This document shows, piece after piece, positions 1 through 5,271 of a stretch of 8,721 bases of DNA; the stretch's first letter is position 1, and every line of letters begins with the position of its first letter. The position numbers and the translations under genes are program-made. The notes under the pieces are model-generated. The model searched no databases. It was not told the origin of the DNA and saw only the letters and a list, made by a program, of their open reading frames with translations. Origin of the DNA: an uncultured Kineosporia sp. (GTDB lineage: Bacteria > Actinomycetota > Actinomycetes > Actinomycetales > Kineosporiaceae); contig CALMAR010000506.1 of assembly GCA_937859855.1 (NCBI GenBank), forward strand, positions 1-8,721. The letters run 5' to 3'.

Positions 1-1
1 C

Positions 2-157
2 ACCGGAGAGCGTGGATCGTTCCTGTTCGTGCTCAACCACACCGACGAGGAGGCCCGGGTCCCTGCCCGCGGCGTCGAGCTGATCAGCGGAGCCGCGGTG
101 GACGGCTGGGTGCAGGTCGCGGCCGGTGGGGTGGCCGTGGTGCGGGAAGCCGGCTGA
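2..157 (+). CDS. Probable beta-galactosidase (GH42), C-terminal end only
   Basis: Only the last 51 codons and the TGA stop are present; the gene begins before the window. The visible peptide contains FLFVLNHTDEEARV near its start and GGVAVVREAG at its end. This resembles the small C-terminal beta-sandwich of family 42 beta-galactosidases, which typically has an F-L-NH-T/D-E strand and ends in a GGVAVL/R-type strand. Those enzymes cleave terminal beta-galactosides, usually in the cytoplasm. The catalytic barrel lies outside the window, so the family call rests on this tail alone. A DeoR-type regulator starts one base after the stop, which fits a carbohydrate-use operon. Another glycoside hydrolase with a similar tail cannot be excluded. 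Confidence 0.6.
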   Translation, partial: TGERGSFLFVLNHTDEEARVPARGVELISGAAVDGWVQVAAGGVAVVREAG

Positions 158-158
158 C

Positions 159-989
159 GTGCTGGCCCGGCAGCGGCAGTCGCTGATCCTCGCGCACCTG
201 GACCGGGAGGGCGCCGTCCGGGTCAGCGACCTGACCCGGCTCCTCGGCGTCTCGGACATGACGATCCGCCGCGACCTGGACACCCTCGCCCGGCAGGAAC
301 TCCTGGTGAAGGTGCACGGCGGGGCGACCGTGAACACGCACCGTGCCGAGGAGCCGGGGTTCATGGCCAAGTCGACCCGGGAGCAGGCCGAGAAGGACGC
401 GATCGGACGCCGGGCCGCCGAACTGGTGGAGCCGGGGTCCTCGATCGCGCTCACCGCGGGCACGACCACCTACGCGATGGCCACCCACCTCGCCGCCGTC
501 CCCGACCTGACCGTGCTGACCAACAGCCCCGCGGTGGCAGGGGTTCTGGAGCTGCCGCAGCGATCGGACCGGACGGTGATCCTGACCGGTGGGGTGCGGA
601 CGCCCTCGGACGCGCTGGTCGGCCCGGTCGCGGTCGCCACGGTGCGGTCGCTGCACGTGGACACGGTCTTCATGGGCGTGCACGGGATGACCGAGCGGGC
701 CGGATTCACCACCCCGAACCTGATGGAGGCCGAGACCAACCGTGAGTTGATCCGGGCCGCGCCACGGCTGGTCGTGGTGGCCGACCACACCAAGTGGGGC
801 ACCGTCGGGCTCTCCCGGATCGCCGAGCTGGGCACCGCGCAGGTGCTGGTCACGGACTCCGGGCTGGACGAGGACGGCGCCGAGGCCCTGTCCCGCTCGA
901 TCGCCTCGGTCGTGGTCGCCTCGGTGCTGACGCCGCAGCATCAGGTCGGCGGGCTGTTGCCGGGTGCGAACCTGGGGTCCGGGTCATGA
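159..989 (+). CDS. DeoR-family transcriptional regulator of sugar metabolism
   Basis: A 276-residue cytoplasmic DNA-binding protein of normal DeoR length. Residues 1-55 form the DeoR winged helix-turn-helix: RQRQSLILAHL, then SDLTRLLGVSDMTIRRDLD, then the LVKVHGGAT wing. Residues about 75-250 form the DeoRC sensor domain, which in this family binds a sugar phosphate. It shows the TAGTTTYAMA loop, LTNSPAVAGVL, ILTGGVRTPSDALVGP, GVHGM, EAETNREL and VVVADHTKWG. I chose the GTG at 159 because GGGAAG lies nine bases upstream and the protein then begins LARQRQ, as is usual for the family. An in-frame GTG at 126 would add 11 residues inside the preceding gene. The start is one base after the beta-galactosidase stop, so the two are probably co-transcribed and the target is probably the same sugar operon. 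The effector is not visible from sequence. Confidence 0.93.
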   Translation: MLARQRQSLILAHLDREGAVRVSDLTRLLGVSDMTIRRDLDTLARQELLVKVHGGATVNTHRAEEPGFMAKSTREQAEKDAIGRRAAELVEPGSSIALTAGTTTYAMATHLAAVPDLTVLTNSPAVAGVLELPQRSDRTVILTGGVRTPSDALVGPVAVATVRSLHVDTVFMGVHGMTERAGFTTPNLMEAETNRELIRAAPRLVVVADHTKWGTVGLSRIAELGTAQVLVTDSGLDEDGAEALSRSIASVVVASVLTPQHQVGGLLPGANLGSGS

Positions 990-1067
990 GTGGATCGGCA
1001 GCCGGCAGCTCTGGACTCGAAGGCCGTCACCGCGCCGCCGCCCAGGCCCCGACCTGAAGAGCGTGAC

Positions 1068-1562
1068 CTACCGGTAGTTCACGAACTGCAGGGCGACGTC
1101 GAGGTCGGCGCCCTTGAGCAGCGTGATCACCGCCTGCAGGTCGTCCCGAGACTTGCTGGACACTCGCATCTCGTCGCCGGTGATCTGCGTCTTCACGCCC
1201 TTCGGGCCGTCGTCCCGGATCAGCTTGCCGATCTTCTTGGCGTGCTCCTGATCGAGGCCCTCCTTGATGCCGGCCTCGATCCGGTACTCCTTGCCGGAAG
1301 CCTTCGGTTCGCCCGTGTCCAGCGCCTTGAGCGAGACGCTGCGCTTGATCAGCTTGGTCTCCAGGACGTCGAGGACGGCCTTGGCCCGCTCCTCGCTGTT
1401 GGCCTTGATCACGATCTTGTCGTCGCCGCTCCAGGCCACCGAGGCGTCGGTACCCTTGAAGTCGTAGCGCTGCGACACCTCCTTGGCGGCCTGGTTCAGC
1501 GCGTTGTCGACCTCCTGCCGGTCGACCTTGCTGACGACGTCGAACGACGAGTCGCTTGCCAC
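1068..1562 (-). CDS. yajQ: YajQ family nucleotide-binding protein (UPF0234/DUF520)
   Basis: A 164-residue protein matching the full length of the YajQ family. The family folds as two ferredoxin-like domains; some members bind cyclic di-GMP and act as effectors, but the role in actinomycetes is unsettled. Family landmarks are present in order: SSFDVVSK at residues 4-12, QRYDFKGT at 31-38, KKIGKLIRD at 109-117, [20 protein letters not shown] at 126-145, and the conserved end LQFVNYR at 158-164. I chose the GTG at 1562 because AGGGAG lies seven bases upstream and the protein then starts ASDSSFDV. An in-frame extension to 1616 adds 18 poorly conserved residues. The gene is convergent with the DeoR gene across 78 bases in which I see no strong hairpin. 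It is divergent from tRNA-Tyr. Confidence 0.95.
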   Translation of the reverse strand: MASDSSFDVVSKVDRQEVDNALNQAAKEVSQRYDFKGTDASVAWSGDDKIVIKANSEERAKAVLDVLETKLIKRSVSLKALDTGEPKASGKEYRIEAGIKEGLDQEHAKKIGKLIRDDGPKGVKTQITGDEMRVSSKSRDDLQAVITLLKGADLDVALQFVNYR

Positions 1563-1672
1563 GGTGCTGCTCCCTGCGGTCTGTGCCAGGCCCCGGTCAC
1601 GGGATGCGCGGGGCACGCTTCCGGCTTGCTATCCTGCCATCCGCTGCCGACCACGCGGTCGGTCGCGCACCA

Positions 1673-1754
1673 GGCGGGTTGCCCGAGTGGCCAAAGGGAT
1701 CTGACTGTAAATCAGACGGCACAGCCTACGTAGGTTCGAACCCTACACCCGCCA
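1673..1754 (+). tRNA. tRNA-Tyr (anticodon GTA)
   Basis: An 82-base class II tRNA. The acceptor stem pairs GGCGGGT (1673-1679) with ACCCGCC (1747-1753), followed by discriminator A at 1754. The anticodon stem is TCTGA/TCAGA (1700-1704, 1712-1716) around the loop CTGTAAA, giving anticodon GTA at 1707-1709. The long variable arm has a GGC/GCC helix at 1718-1726, as expected for bacterial tRNA-Tyr. The T-arm is GTAGG-TTCGAAC-CCTAC (1730-1746). CCA is not encoded; CAC follows the discriminator, which is common in actinomycetes. The gene sits directly upstream of an accessory region, and its 3' half is the likely attachment site of the downstream element. Confidence 0.97.
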
Positions 1755-1764
1755 CACCACCCGA

Positions 1765-1803
1765 AACGGCCCCTGACCAGCGGAAACGCGGTTAGGGGCC
1801 GTT
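1765..1803 (+). terminator. Hairpin terminator after tRNA-Tyr
   Basis: AACGGCCCCT (1765-1774) pairs perfectly with AGGGGCCGTT (1794-1803). Four more pairs follow inward (1775-1778 with 1790-1793, including one G-T). After a single bulged A at 1779 there is an apical GCG/CGC helix closed by a GAAA tetraloop (1783-1786). It begins 11 bases after the tRNA. No T-run follows, which is usual for actinomycete terminators. It may also help 3' processing of the tRNA transcript. It could belong to the chromosome or be carried in by the element. Confidence 0.75.
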
Positions 1804-1832
1804 CGCGTGCTGTCCGGCCGACACCGGCCAGA

Positions 1833-1852
1833 GACGGTCGGATCCGGCCGTC
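1833..1852. repeat. 20-bp near-perfect palindrome downstream of tRNA-Tyr
   Basis: GACGGTCGGA (1833-1842) faces TCCGGCCGTC (1843-1852); nine of ten positions are complementary, with one T-G wobble. TCCGGCCG at 1843-1850 repeats TCCGGCCG at 1813-1820, exactly 30 bases earlier. A smaller inverted repeat, GGCCG-ACAC-CGGCC, lies at 1816-1829. The cluster sits just after the tRNA terminator, where recombinase arm-type or accessory-protein sites are often found in integrated elements. It may instead be a second terminator. Function is inferred only. Confidence 0.45.
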
Positions 1853-1969
1853 CACGCTGAATACGCGCTGAAGTTCCAGCGAGCTCAGACTTCCTTGTCG
1901 GCTGGTTGGGGCGCGATCCCTCTTGTGATGCACGATCGTCGTGGAGTGCCCAGACGGCTACTACGCTGC

Positions 1970-2500
1970 ATGGTCGTGATCGCGCCTCGTAGTCCTAGTG
2001 CTGCCCCATGGGCAGCGGTGCCGTCGGCAACCGTCCTCGCTCTGCTGCTGGCAGTGACGGTCATGGCGCTCACCGTGTTCGGAACCCTAGATACGCTTCC
2101 GTCCCCTCTGCGGGGCGCAATTCAAGCTGTAGGCACCCTGGCCGGTATCTACCTGGGAGCCCATTGGCAGGCTAGGGACCAGCGGGAGGCCGCCGCGGGA
2201 AGCGGTCGAGCGGCTCTTGTTAATGTGGTCGCGCTGGCAGGCAATGTCCAGGCGCTACTCGATACCTCAGCCAACTTCCGCCTGCGCCTTGCTCAAAGTC
2301 CTCCTCGAACTATTGACGCACTTCAGAATGCAACCGACGCTGTGCTGATTGGAATGGATGGTCACGCCAAAGGCATTCTAATGCAAGCTCAGGCCGCGGC
2401 TCAAGCATGGCTTCCGCTGATTCCTGATGGTGAAGCATATCTACGGCGGATCGGCGATTCATCGGGGGCAAGCGAGCCTAACAACGGGAGCCAACTGTGA
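1970..2500 (+). CDS. Small two-helix membrane protein, hypothetical
   Basis: From ATG 1970 this gives 176 residues. Two hydrophobic segments stand out: residues about 16-38 (alanine/leucine/valine-rich, VLALLLAVTVMALTVFG) and about 46-64 (LRGAIQAVGTLAGIYLG). A soluble helical tail of about 110 residues follows, rich in Ala and Gln. The topology suggests a hairpin in the membrane with a mostly cytoplasmic C-terminus. I do not recognise a family. The start is uncertain: TTG 1895, GTG 1925 and ATG 1928 are in frame and no convincing ribosome-binding site decides between them. The stop overlaps the next gene by GTGA, so the two are translationally coupled and probably act together. GC falls toward the 3' end compared with the flanking chromosome, suggesting acquisition. 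A membrane effector paired with a soluble partner is one possible role. Confidence 0.7.
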   Translation: MVVIAPRSPSAAPWAAVPSATVLALLLAVTVMALTVFGTLDTLPSPLRGAIQAVGTLAGIYLGAHWQARDQREAAAGSGRAALVNVVALAGNVQALLDTSANFRLRLAQSPPRTIDALQNATDAVLIGMDGHAKGILMQAQAAAQAWLPLIPDGEAYLRRIGDSSGASEPNNGSQL

Positions 2501-2934
2501 ATGACCTTCGAATCGTAAAGATTCTAAACAATCGAGAGGTGGCGGTATCGGGCTCCCCACCCCTGGACATTGAAGACGGAGATATTCTAAGGATTCTCGC
2601 TCAGCCAATCACTATTGAAGATCCGGATACTGGCGAGTCTCTAGGTGAAATTGTAAACACAAAAGCAGTTGTACGCGTATACGACGTCCAGGAACGGTTC
2701 GTCCTGGCTCGAACTTTTCGCCAGCGAAAGGTTAATGTCGGCGGCACAGGGACAGCAGCATTTGGGCGAATCTTCGAACCTCCAAAGTATGAGGTGCGCA
2801 CCGAAACCTTGCAGCGGGATCCCTCAAAAGACCAATCATTAAGACCTGAGGAGTCAATCGTTGAGGTTGGCGATCGCGTGGAAAAGTATGATGGCGAACT
2901 CGACGATGTGCCTAGTTCGACCGTCTGGAAGTAG
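2497..2934 (+). CDS. Hypothetical soluble beta-rich protein (possible FlgT-C-like domain)
   Basis: A 145-residue protein without signal peptide or membrane segment. The start is the GTG at 2497, preceded six bases upstream by CGGGAG and overlapping the previous stop as GTGA. Residues 1-75 look like an all-beta barrel: REVAVSGSPPLDIEDGDILRI, then DPDTGESLGEIV (42-53), then AVVRVYDVQERFVLART. The order GD-I-x-I, DPxTGExLG, V-V-x-V is reminiscent of the C-terminal barrel of the FlgT/lipoprotein-like family, but I hold this loosely. Residues 95-145 are charged and appear poorly ordered. Codon use is much less G/C-biased than in the flanking chromosome. It probably works with the two-helix membrane protein encoded just upstream. 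It is convergent with the TOPRIM-like gene. Confidence 0.75.
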   Translation: MNDLRIVKILNNREVAVSGSPPLDIEDGDILRILAQPITIEDPDTGESLGEIVNTKAVVRVYDVQERFVLARTFRQRKVNVGGTGTAAFGRIFEPPKYEVRTETLQRDPSKDQSLRPEESIVEVGDRVEKYDGELDDVPSSTVWK

Positions 2935-2941
2935 ACATACC

Positions 2942-2967
2942 AGAAGCTATACGCTCCATGTGCTTCT
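2942..2967. terminator. Weak hairpin between convergent genes
   Basis: AGAAGC (2942-2947) pairs with GCTTCT (2962-2967) across a 14-base loop, in the 31-base gap between the convergent stops. A second hairpin, TTGAAG-CAAAGA-CTTCAA (2971-2988), lies just inside the minus-strand gene end. Both stems are only six pairs and have no T-run. This is a positional guess for bidirectional termination. Confidence 0.3.
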
Positions 2968-3550
2968 AACTTGAAGCAAAGACTTCAATAGTCCGAAGGA
3001 ACTTATCAAGTGACCGAGATCGCGATCTTGCTGTCTGCGTATCAAGAACTGACGCTAAGGCCGGCTGATCAACGGTTTCCGAATATGAGATTCCAGATGG
3101 CATCAACGCCGTAAGCACTTCTTTAGCCCCCCGGATCTTCTCACAATCGCCACCGAATGAAGCATCCATCGGGATGCCACGACTGCCGCGAAGCGATTCT
3201 AGCCCGGCTAGAAACCATCCTTCGAACTCTCTACAGGCCATAACTGCAGCTACTGTGGTACTCGAACCGGATACTTTTCCCATTCGAGCCGCGAGGTTCT
3301 CACTCAACTCAACAGGACAGTCATCGTCAGCATCCATTACCAATAGGATACGCTCGGCCTCCTTCAGCGCAAGGAACCGAACCGCATTCTCAACATCATT
3401 GAACCTTGGGGCGACTTTAGTTCGCGGCACACGCATAGGCTTGAGTACTTGAGCGAAAATACCAACGCGGGCGAAGTGATTGCGCACCAAAGCGGGAACG
3501 CCTTCGACATCTCCATGACCTTCTACGATTAGGCCAAAAACTGTGTTCAT
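2966..3550 (-). CDS. DUF4276 TOPRIM-like protein, partner of the OLD-like ATPase
   Basis: A 194-residue soluble protein. The N-terminal strand GLIVEGHGDVEGVPALVR (residues 6-23), the acidic strand LLVMDADDDCP (69-79), and ACREFEGWFLAGLESL (105-120) match the DUF4276 pattern. This is a compact TOPRIM-like fold with the usual glutamate (E10) and Asp-x-Asp (D73, D75) metal-binding positions. TOPRIM domains in OLD-type systems cleave DNA or RNA; activity here is inferred from the intact acidic residues. The ATG is two bases after the ATPase stop and lacks a good ribosome-binding site of its own, so translation is probably coupled. ATPase plus DUF4276 is a recurrent two-gene unit in bacteria and resembles an OLD nuclease split into two chains, comparable in layout to PARIS (whose TOPRIM partner is a different family, DUF4435). 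Exact system identity is unknown. Confidence 0.8.
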   Translation of the reverse strand: MNTVFGLIVEGHGDVEGVPALVRNHFARVGIFAQVLKPMRVPRTKVAPRFNDVENAVRFLALKEAERILLVMDADDDCPVELSENLAARMGKVSGSSTTVAAVMACREFEGWFLAGLESLRGSRGIPMDASFGGDCEKIRGAKEVLTALMPSGISYSETVDQPALASVLDTQTARSRSRSLDKFLRTIEVFASS

Positions 3551-3552
3551 GA

Positions 3553-4848
3553 TTAGAAGAGCTTCAACTGATCTGCTCGCTGCTCGGCGCGCATTATGTC
3601 AGGCTTCACCTGCTCCAGACGCAATAGCTCGCCGACAGTGTAGAGACTCTCTTTCAACGCTTCGCGCGTCTGATCGTCGACCGGAGCGATTATGGAATTT
3701 CCTTGGTGGGACTCCACTGCCAGAATCGAGTTGACATCGACACTCGGATGATCGAGAAGATCCGGACTGTGTGTAGTTATTATCAGCTGACGGGAATTGG
3801 CGGCCTCAAGTAGTGCATCCATCAAACGGACGGCCGCTCCTGGATGAATCGCAATTTCCGGTTCCTCAATCGCAACGAGGGGTATGCCGTTCCCATCTCT
3901 TCCACCTTGCAAAACGGCGACCAGGACACCGAGAGCTCGCAAGGTTCCATCGGAGACATTCGCGGCCAAGTATCTCCATGGGTTTGGATCACCCGCCACT
4001 TCTTGGCGAATCTCGATTGTCTCCTTGGGACCTAGTGACTTGTGCGACACACCTCGAACGCCCGGAACGACAGCACTCAGATACTGCTCCAGACGCTCCG
4101 CGATATGCGGCATGTTTTGATCGATGCGTTCGATTACTGCCGCCAGATTGGCACCCTCGCTTAGAAGTAAGTCACCAACATCTGGATCTTGCAGCTCACG
4201 GATAGCACGAAGATTCAAATTATAGAAGCCAAGTGAAACTAATGCGCTGTACACCTCATTAAATGGTGAGCGCGCCGACGCGAGTTGCAACAGTAACCGA
4301 TCAGGGGCGATCCGAGAAGGGAGGCTCTTATCTGACGTCGAGCGTAAACGACCTTTCTCGATTGAGAAGTACCCTATGGGTCGACCGCGCACACCCACTC
4401 GACAGTCTTCACGACTGACCTCGAAGCCGCTGCCCTTCTTGGCCGCAACTTGATACGCATAAACAGCCGTAAGGTCGCCAGGTAAGTGAAGCTCAAGCCT
4501 TACACCAAAGTGAGTTGGGTGCCCTCTGCTTCGACGACGTACTTCTCCAATACCGCCCCGCTCACGAAGTGCGTGCTCTAGGGTTGCCCTTAAGGCGTCG
4601 GATGTGAACTTGATTCCGTCAATGAAGTTGCTCTTTCCAGCACCGTTTGGGCCGACAAGCAGTGTCATTGGTTGGAGATCCACTACACAGCCTGCGATGC
4701 TTCTATAGTTCTTAAGCGAGATTCGGGTAAGAATCGGCACTGGAGTTTTTACGTCCTGCGAATTTTTGTGATCGTCAACATCTGACAGATCACTGATTTC
4801 TGACTGCGCAGCAGCAAGTTGGGTGGGGCTAGATCTCTGTACGGTCAT
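3553..4848 (-). CDS. OLD/RecF-like ABC ATPase (AAA_21 type), putative defence sensor
   Basis: A 431-residue soluble ATPase. After a polar N-terminal tail (1-38) comes ILTRISLKNYRSIAG, the usual opening of RecF/OLD-like ATPases. Then come Walker A GPNGAGKS (66-73), the ABC signature region NVSDGTLRAL (297-306), Walker B PLVAIEEPE (323-331) with the catalytic Glu pair, the D-loop region IAIHPGA, and the switch histidine in IITTHSP (356-362). All ATP-site elements are intact. There is no fused TOPRIM domain; the C-terminus ends at about residue 431 and a separate TOPRIM-like protein follows two bases later. ATG 4848 has the strong SD GGAGGTGAG just upstream. In related systems the ATPase senses infection or foreign DNA and controls the nuclease partner. 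That role is inferred here. GC is lower than in the flanking genes. Confidence 0.9.
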   Translation of the reverse strand: MTVQRSSPTQLAAAQSEISDLSDVDDHKNSQDVKTPVPILTRISLKNYRSIAGCVVDLQPMTLLVGPNGAGKSNFIDGIKFTSDALRATLEHALRERGGIGEVRRRSRGHPTHFGVRLELHLPGDLTAVYAYQVAAKKGSGFEVSREDCRVGVRGRPIGYFSIEKGRLRSTSDKSLPSRIAPDRLLLQLASARSPFNEVYSALVSLGFYNLNLRAIRELQDPDVGDLLLSEGANLAAVIERIDQNMPHIAERLEQYLSAVVPGVRGVSHKSLGPKETIEIRQEVAGDPNPWRYLAANVSDGTLRALGVLVAVLQGGRDGNGIPLVAIEEPEIAIHPGAAVRLMDALLEAANSRQLIITTHSPDLLDHPSVDVNSILAVESHQGNSIIAPVDDQTREALKESLYTVGELLRLEQVKPDIMRAEQRADQLKLF

Positions 4849-4850
4849 GC

Positions 4851-4859
4851 CTCACCTCC
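4851..4859 (-). promoter_or_regulatory. Strong ribosome-binding site of the ATPase gene
   Basis: On the minus strand GGAGGTGAG ends two bases before ATG 4848. It fixes the start of the ATPase gene. It is also the best ribosome-binding site among the cargo genes, which suggests independent, efficient translation even if the mRNA begins at the XRE gene. Confidence 0.75.
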
Positions 4860-4863
4860 ATAA

Positions 4864-4880
4864 TCACAATCACATTGTGA
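4864..4880. promoter_or_regulatory. 17-bp inverted repeat, candidate operator between GntR and ATPase genes
   Basis: TCACAAT (4864-4870), spacer CAC, and ATTGTGA (4874-4880) form perfect 7-bp arms. The repeat lies in the 57-base gap between the GntR stop and the ATPase start, five bases upstream of the SD. Size and symmetry fit a dimeric winged-helix repressor such as the adjacent GntR protein. An mRNA hairpin limiting access to the SD is the alternative, though a three-base loop makes this less attractive. Confidence 0.5.
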
Positions 4881-4905
4881 ACATCGCAAGCTTTCATTTC
4901 ATTTC

Positions 4906-5271
4906 TCATTCGAGTTCCAGAATTACGATCGACGATCCTATCGGAATTCCAAGGGAAGCGGCTAGGTCCGAGGAAACGGTCACTACTTTCGACGAATGTA
5001 CTTGGAGAGTGGCCTCCGAAGCGACGACAACTGCGACGGTCGCCTTGCGGGTCTTAGAAGTCACAAAGGTTCCCCTTCGACCCGTTCCTCTGGTGACCAA
5101 CCCAGCTCTGGCCAGCTCCGCGAAAGCTTTCTCTATCGTGGCACGAGATACCGCCCACCTGGCCGCCGCATCCCTAACAGAGGGGAGTCGGTCTCCGGGA
5201 GACAGCTCACCGATTTCGATCGCTCTGCGCAGATCTTCGGCGATCCGCCGAAAGGGGGCCTTAGTCTGCAT
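4906..5271 (-). CDS. Short GntR-family regulator with truncated UTRA-like tail
   Basis: A 121-residue DNA-binding protein. Residues 5-72 are a complete GntR winged helix: FRRIAEDLRRAIEIGELSPG, DRLPSVRDAAARWAVSRATI, EKAFAELARAGLVTRGTGRRGTFV. Residues about 95-121, ending GIPIGSSIVILELE, look like the first strands of a UTRA ligand domain (typically VVxAPxDVAxxLGxxxGSxVV), but the remaining 100 or so residues of UTRA are missing. Actinomycete element repressors of the KorSA type are full-length, near 250 residues. The start ATG overlaps the XRE stop (TAATG) and has no clear SD, so it is translationally coupled. GC falls from the first half toward the 3' end. Likely targets are its own element; the 17-bp inverted repeat downstream of its stop is the obvious candidate. 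Confidence 0.88.
   Translation of the reverse strand: MQTKAPFRRIAEDLRRAIEIGELSPGDRLPSVRDAAARWAVSRATIEKAFAELARAGLVTRGTGRRGTFVTSKTRKATVAVVVASEATLQVHSSKVVTVSSDLAASLGIPIGSSIVILELE

Noticed and set aside
84..941. Long minus-strand open frame opposite the DeoR gene
   Set aside because: It is the high-GC antisense shadow of a clear DeoR protein; its translation is Arg/Gly/Pro-rich with no domain pattern.
1630..1635. TATCCT as a -10 for tRNA-Tyr
   Set aside because: No acceptable -35 at the right distance; only the position (about 40 bases before the tRNA) supports it.
2770..2781. TTCGAACC match to the tRNA T-loop inside the second cargo gene, considered as an attachment-site copy
   Set aside because: Only eight bases match and the flanks diverge; expected by chance in several kilobases and it lies within a coding frame.
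4860..4889. Possible ATPase promoter TTGCGA-18 bp-GATTAT on the minus strand
   Set aside because: Transcription would start inside the ATPase SD and remove it, and the -10 fit is poor; an mRNA coming from the XRE-GntR operon or an earlier promoter is more plausible.
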